Origin: Rugalucina vietnamica
Taxonomy: Eukaryota; Mollusca; Bivalvia; Lucinida; Lucinidae
NCBI GenBank assembly: GCA_964017185.1
Contig: OZ024872.1
Location: forward strand, 57,777,817 to 57,841,816
Length of the DNA stretch: 64,000 bases
Direction: 5' to 3'
Shown one piece after another: positions 60,080-64,000 of the stretch. Each line of letters starts with the position of its first letter. The first letter of the stretch is position 1. Both the position numbers and the translations under genes were made by a program. The notes beneath the pieces were generated by a model. That model worked only from the letters and a program-made list of their open reading frames with translations. It was not told the origin of the DNA and searched no databases.

Positions 60080-60898
60080 TGTTATGTATGACAGTTACTT
60101 GTTGAAAGATGTGCATTCAGTACTGGTAAACTTCCCAAGGGAGTATGCCCAGGAAAGTATGATGTTATACATATGATGTTTACTTGTTGTCCTTAGCAAT
60201 TATTTACTTTTAGTGTCCCAGATATTGGACATAAACAGGTTGTTTACTTCAGAATTTTCTAGAAATTTCAAATTGTTCTTTGACAGAAAAGTCCGGAAAA
60301 ATCTGAAAGAACCTGGAAAGATGTAGAATCTTCTAGAAAAATCTTTTTTATGTCAAAAGAATATTGTGGAAGGATAATGGCCTCTCTAGAATATTCCAGA
60401 AGATTAAATTTTGGTAAACAACTTGTTATTTTTAGTATATGATATCATAGAATTTGCTGGAAGAATCCTGAATGTTCCTCAGTGCTATATAAGGGCTACA
60501 AATTTTCATAAGGACAATCTTTGGGTACTGTTACTATTAAGAAGTCTAAATCTATCTTACTGGAATTTAAACTTATTCTTGGATTACTTTGTGATATTCG
60601 ATTCTGGATTGGGACATAGTGCTATTTTGAAACAAACTTTAATTCTTGGGATCAGAAACTGATACAGACTTGTGTTAAAAATTCTGAGGGACATTCAGAC
60701 ATTCTTTAAGGGAATTAACATCTTGAAAGGTATTGTACATTCATTTTTGTTTGATTGTATATATGCTTTTGATTGTTTCACATGTAATTACTGGTTAAAT
60801 CACTTCTAAATAGATTTGTTAAATTTTAAACAAAGCTTGTTGCTGGCTAACCAACTTGTTGGTTTCCTTAATCTTCTAGTTACGCCTGGCACGTAACA
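60080..60898 (+). repeat. Shared LTR (3' of first body, 5' of second)
   Basis: 819 bp, identical by eye to 54063-54881 at a constant offset of 6017. It is followed at 60899 by GAAT and the same PBS, so it serves both bodies. Confidence 0.93.
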
Positions 60899-63800
60899 GA
60901 ATTGGGGGCTCGAGTCCGGGATTGAAATTTCTTGTGCACCAAATTTATTTAAAATTCTAAAGTATCTTCACTGTTTGCTGTTTAAATAGCTAAAGCCAGC
61001 AAAAAGCAACCATGTCATTCAAACTAAGTGACTTTATTGCTGCGCCTTCTCAGGAGCTGTTAGATAAGGCCAAAAAGAGTGACCTCTTAGACATAGCTGA
61101 TCATTATGGGTTGTCAAATATCAAGACTTCCATGTTAAAACATGAAATTAAGAACATTTTGATTCAGTTTTTTGTTGACGAGGAAATTTTTGATTCCTCG
61201 GCTACTTCTCAGATTCTAGTCACTCAGACTGACTTGCAGTTGAGGGAACTAGAAATCAAAAGACAAATTGAGATGGAAAAACTAAAATTTGAGTATGAAG
61301 AAAGAATAAGGGCAGAAAAGGCCGAAAGGGAAGAAAGAATAAGATTGGAAACTTTAGAACGGGAAGAAAGAATGCATAAACAAAAGTTAGAAATGGAAGA
61401 ACGAGAGAAGGAAAAACAAAGAGAATTAGAACGAGAAAAAATTGAGTTAGAAAAAGAAAAATTAGAAAGAGAAGAAAGGCTTGAAATTGAAAAAGAAAAA
61501 TTTAAATTTGAAATTGAAGAAAAAGAAAGAGAAAGGCAATTTCAGTTAAGAATGAAGGAAATTGAACTTAATGACAAATCAAAATCAAAATCTTTGCCTT
61601 TGGCTACTAGTACAGTATTTGATGTCACAAAACACATTCGTCTCGTTCCTCCATTTCAAGAAAAAGAGGTTGACAAATATTTCTTACATTTTGAGAAGGT
61701 GGCAGAAAACTTGAAATGGCCAAGGGAGCACTGGACCTTGCTTTTGCAAAGTGTTGTAATTGGTAAAGCTCGAGAAATTTACACTCAGCTTTCAGTTGAG
61801 CAAAGCTCAGATTATGATACAGTAAAGGAATTTATCCTTAAGGCTTATGAGCTGGTCCCTGAGGCATACAGGCAGAAATTTAGAGACTGTAGAAAAGAAC
61901 ATGACCAGACTCATGTTGAGTTTGCTAGAACAAAAGAGCAACTATTTGATAGATGGTGTTCTTCAAAGAAAGTAGGTTCTGATCATGCAAAGCTAAGGCA
62001 GCTCATGCTTGTTGAGGAATTCAAAAGGTGCATAAATTCTGATGTTAAGGCTTTCTTGAACGAAAGAGAAGTTGAAAACTTGGAAACAGCAGCACGTTTA
62101 GCTGATGACTATGCTTTGACTCATAAGGCTTCATTTGTCAACAAGCCATATCCTAGGAAACCATATAACCCTCAATCAAAGCAAATTACCCCTCAGTCAA
62201 AACCATATTCCCCTCAGTCCGGTCCCAAAGCCAATCCCAGTAATCCAACTGACAATTCCAGTCCAAAACCCAAATTTTCTAGTGAAAACAAAGGACAAAA
62301 TCCCTTATCCCAGCCAATTTGTAATTATTGTAAGAAAACTGGCCACATTATTTCTGAATGTTTGGCACTGAAACGAAAGAAAGAAAGAGAAAATCTAGAT
62401 AGTGCTAAACCGACAGGTCTCACCTCCTTAAAGGCTAAACCACAGTCTTGTATCCAGGAAGAAAACCCTATACTGACCAGAACTTGTAAAGAGTCAGTCT
62501 CTGAGGATTCTATTATGGAGAATTATGAACCATTCTTATCAGATGGTTTTGTGTCACTTAACAGTGACTCTGCCCAGTCTACCCCTATCAAAATCTTACG
62601 AGATACCGGAGCTTCTCAATCCCTTATCTTGGCAGATACCTTGCCATTTTCCGAGAAGTCTTCTTCTGGGACAAGTGTCCTTATCCAGGGCGTAGAGTGT
62701 GGATTTGTTAATGTACCGCTCCATAATATCCATTTGTCCTCAGACTTAGTTAAAGGTCCCGTGGCTGTAGGTATTAGACCTTCCTTACCCTTTAAAGGTA
62801 TTCATTTGCTGTTAGGCAATGATTTGGCAGGAGATAAGGTTGTGGTAAACCCACTTTTGACCAGCACACCATGTGTTGATCAACCGCCTGATCCCATTGA
62901 GCAGGAAATTCCTGACCTTTACCCTTCTTGTGCTGTCACTAGGGCAATGGCAAAGAAAGCTAAATTGAATCATGGGATGCAGGACATAGATTTAACTGAC
63001 ACTTTGATAGGTCAGTCTTTTAATAAAGAGATTTCAACATCTCTTTCCCCTAGTCAGTCTGATATTCAGACTGACCCTAGCAATCCAAGGTCAGGGTCAG
63101 AAAATGACCTTTCACCTTCCAACTCAAATGACCAAGGTCATGACCAGATGTCAAGGTCACAGCTTTGTAAAGAACAACACAGTGATTCTGAGATCTCGCC
63201 TTTATTTGAAAGGGCTTTAGATGAAAAAGAAATATCCCAGGTCCCTGTTTGCTATTATGTCAAAAATGGCATATTAATGAGAAAATGGCGTCCTCCAGAT
63301 GTCTCAGCAGAAGATGAGTGGACTGTTAACCACCAAATTGTGATCCCTAGGGTTTATCGCCCTGAAATCTTAAACTTGGCCCATGAAACTCCAATGTCAG
63401 GCCATTTAGGTGTAAATAAGACCTATCACAAGATCCTTAATCATTTCTACTGGCCAGGAATAAAATCTGATGTATCTCAACACTGCAAATCCTGCCACAC
63501 TTGTCAGATGGTAGGAAAACCCAATCAGACTATTCCTAAAGCTCAGTTACAGCCCATTCCTGCCTTTGATGAACCTTTCAGCAGAGTGATTATTGATTGT
63601 GTAGGTCCCTTACCCAAAACAAAGAAAGGTTGTGAATATCTTCTGACCATAATGTGTGCTTCAACTCGCTTTCCTGAAGCTATCCCACTCAGAAATATCA
63701 AGGCTAAAACAATAGTTAATGCACTTGTGAAGTTCTTCACATTTGTAGGCCTCCCAAAATCTATACAGTCAGACCAGGGCTCAAATTTTATGTCAGGAAT

Positions 63801-64000
63801 TTTTCAGCAAGTTATGTACGAACTTGGAATTAAGCAATACAAGTCATCGGCTTACCACCCTGAAAGCCAAGGTGCCTTAGAAAGATTCCATCAAACTTTG
63901 AAAAACATGATCAGATCTTACTGCTTTGACACTGAAAAAGATTGGGATGAAGGCATACACTTGCTTCTATTTGCTGTAAGAGAATCTGTACAAGAGTCTC
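60899..64000 (+). mobile_element. Second tandem body of the Gmr1-like element, cut by window end
   Basis: Leader, PBS (60903-60922) and coding sequence repeat the first body at offset 6017. The right end is outside the window. Confidence 0.9.
61012..64000 (+). CDS. gag-pol: Gag-Pol polyprotein, second copy (partial, 3' end outside window)
   Basis: Open for all 996 codons in the window, covering Gag, zinc knuckle, protease, and integrase past the catalytic glutamate; RT and RNase H would follow beyond 64000. Differences seen from copy one: two adjacent-codon changes near 61794 (Ser silent, Leu to Val) and Pro to Ser in the integrase finger region near 63397. So few differences mean both copies are very young or the second arose from the first. 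Confidence 0.9.
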   Translation, partial: MSFKLSDFIAAPSQELLDKAKKSDLLDIADHYGLSNIKTSMLKHEIKNILIQFFVDEEIFDSSATSQILVTQTDLQLRELEIKRQIEMEKLKFEYEERIRAEKAEREERIRLETLEREERMHKQKLEMEEREKEKQRELEREKIELEKEKLEREERLEIEKEKFKFEIEEKERERQFQLRMKEIELNDKSKSKSLPLATSTVFDVTKHIRLVPPFQEKEVDKYFLHFEKVAENLKWPREHWTLLLQSVVIGKAREIYTQLSVEQSSDYDTVKEFILKAYELVPEAYRQKFRDCRKEHDQTHVEFARTKEQLFDRWCSSKKVGSDHAKLRQLMLVEEFKRCINSDVKAFLNEREVENLETAARLADDYALTHKASFVNKPYPRKPYNPQSKQITPQSKPYSPQSGPKANPSNPTDNSSPKPKFSSENKGQNPLSQPICNYCKKTGHIISECLALKRKKERENLDSAKPTGLTSLKAKPQSCIQEENPILTRTCKESVSEDSIMENYEPFLSDGFVSLNSDSAQSTPIKILRDTGASQSLILADTLPFSEKSSSGTSVLIQGVECGFVNVPLHNIHLSSDLVKGPVAVGIRPSLPFKGIHLLLGNDLAGDKVVVNPLLTSTPCVDQPPDPIEQEIPDLYPSCAVTRAMAKKAKLNHGMQDIDLTDTLIGQSFNKEISTSLSPSQSDIQTDPSNPRSGSENDLSPSNSNDQGHDQMSRSQLCKEQHSDSEISPLFERALDEKEISQVPVCYYVKNGILMRKWRPPDVSAEDEWTVNHQIVIPRVYRPEILNLAHETPMSGHLGVNKTYHKILNHFYWPGIKSDVSQHCKSCHTCQMVGKPNQTIPKAQLQPIPAFDEPFSRVIIDCVGPLPKTKKGCEYLLTIMCASTRFPEAIPLRNIKAKTIVNALVKFFTFVGLPKSIQSDQGSNFMSGIFQQVMYELGIKQYKSSAYHPESQGALERFHQTLKNMIRSYCFDTEKDWDEGIHLLLFAVRESVQES

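Larger units (their letters stand above)
54063..60898 (+). mobile_element. Gmr1-like Ty3/gypsy LTR retrotransposon, complete
   Basis: Two LTRs of 819 bp, identical as far as I can read, TG...CA, at 54063-54881 and 60080-60898; PBS; one uninterrupted gag-pol frame; PPT. Domain order Gag-PR-INT-RT-RNase H: integrase before RT, copia-like, although all domains are Ty3/gypsy-like. This is the known hallmark of Gmr1-like elements. Intact frame and matching LTRs imply a very recent insertion. A second body follows directly after the right LTR. Confidence 0.93.

Overview
The window looks like invertebrate nuclear DNA that is almost all repeats, most likely from a bivalve mollusc. The reasons are: AT-rich non-coding sequence, many microsatellites, no bacterial-style gene packing, a clam-type permuted Penelope-like retroelement, and GCTCACCTGAGCC-type interspersed repeats that I associate with bivalves. 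I recognise no host gene. Every confident coding region belongs to a mobile element. The species assignment is inference.

Layout. (1) 1-4555 is a mosaic of repeats whose direct partner is 33627-39037. (2) 4556-5003 and 11458-15540 are two pieces of one long repeat unit, split by 6.4 kb that holds a LINE tail and a minus-strand Penelope-like element (5603-11231). That element has an N-terminal GIY-YIG endonuclease, three in-frame TGA codons at positions where cysteine is expected, and a SECIS-like hairpin at its stop codon: a Naiad-type, probably selenocysteine-using element, now decayed and split by a TA-flanked DNA transposon. (3) 15541-25140 is non-coding, with small TIR elements, a foldback element and microsatellites. 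(4) 25377-30423 and 48692-54062 are arms of a large, nearly identical inverted repeat, each carrying the same truncated LINE. (5) The spacer (30424-48691) holds the second copy of the left-end mosaic and an 8.1 kb TA-flanked element with about 210 bp inverted termini (39038-47154). (6) 54063-64000 is a young LTR retrotransposon of Ty3/gypsy ancestry with integrase placed BEFORE reverse transcriptase (Gmr1-like), arranged as LTR-body-LTR-body with the middle LTR shared.

Because most segments exist in two to four copies, the paralogues act as empty sites and several insertions can be ordered. The LINE entered an ATTCT microsatellite before the inverted duplication (copy at 13900 is empty, both arms are filled). 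A 235 bp MITE and the Gmr1-like element entered the right arm afterwards.

Most striking: the Gmr1-like LTR carries several perfect or near-perfect heat-shock elements (GAAnnTTCnnGAA arrays) upstream of its TATA box, suggesting stress-inducible transcription; and the Naiad element combines TGA-for-Cys with a SECIS whose apical loop contains the stop codon. All comparisons were made by eye, so identity statements are approximate.
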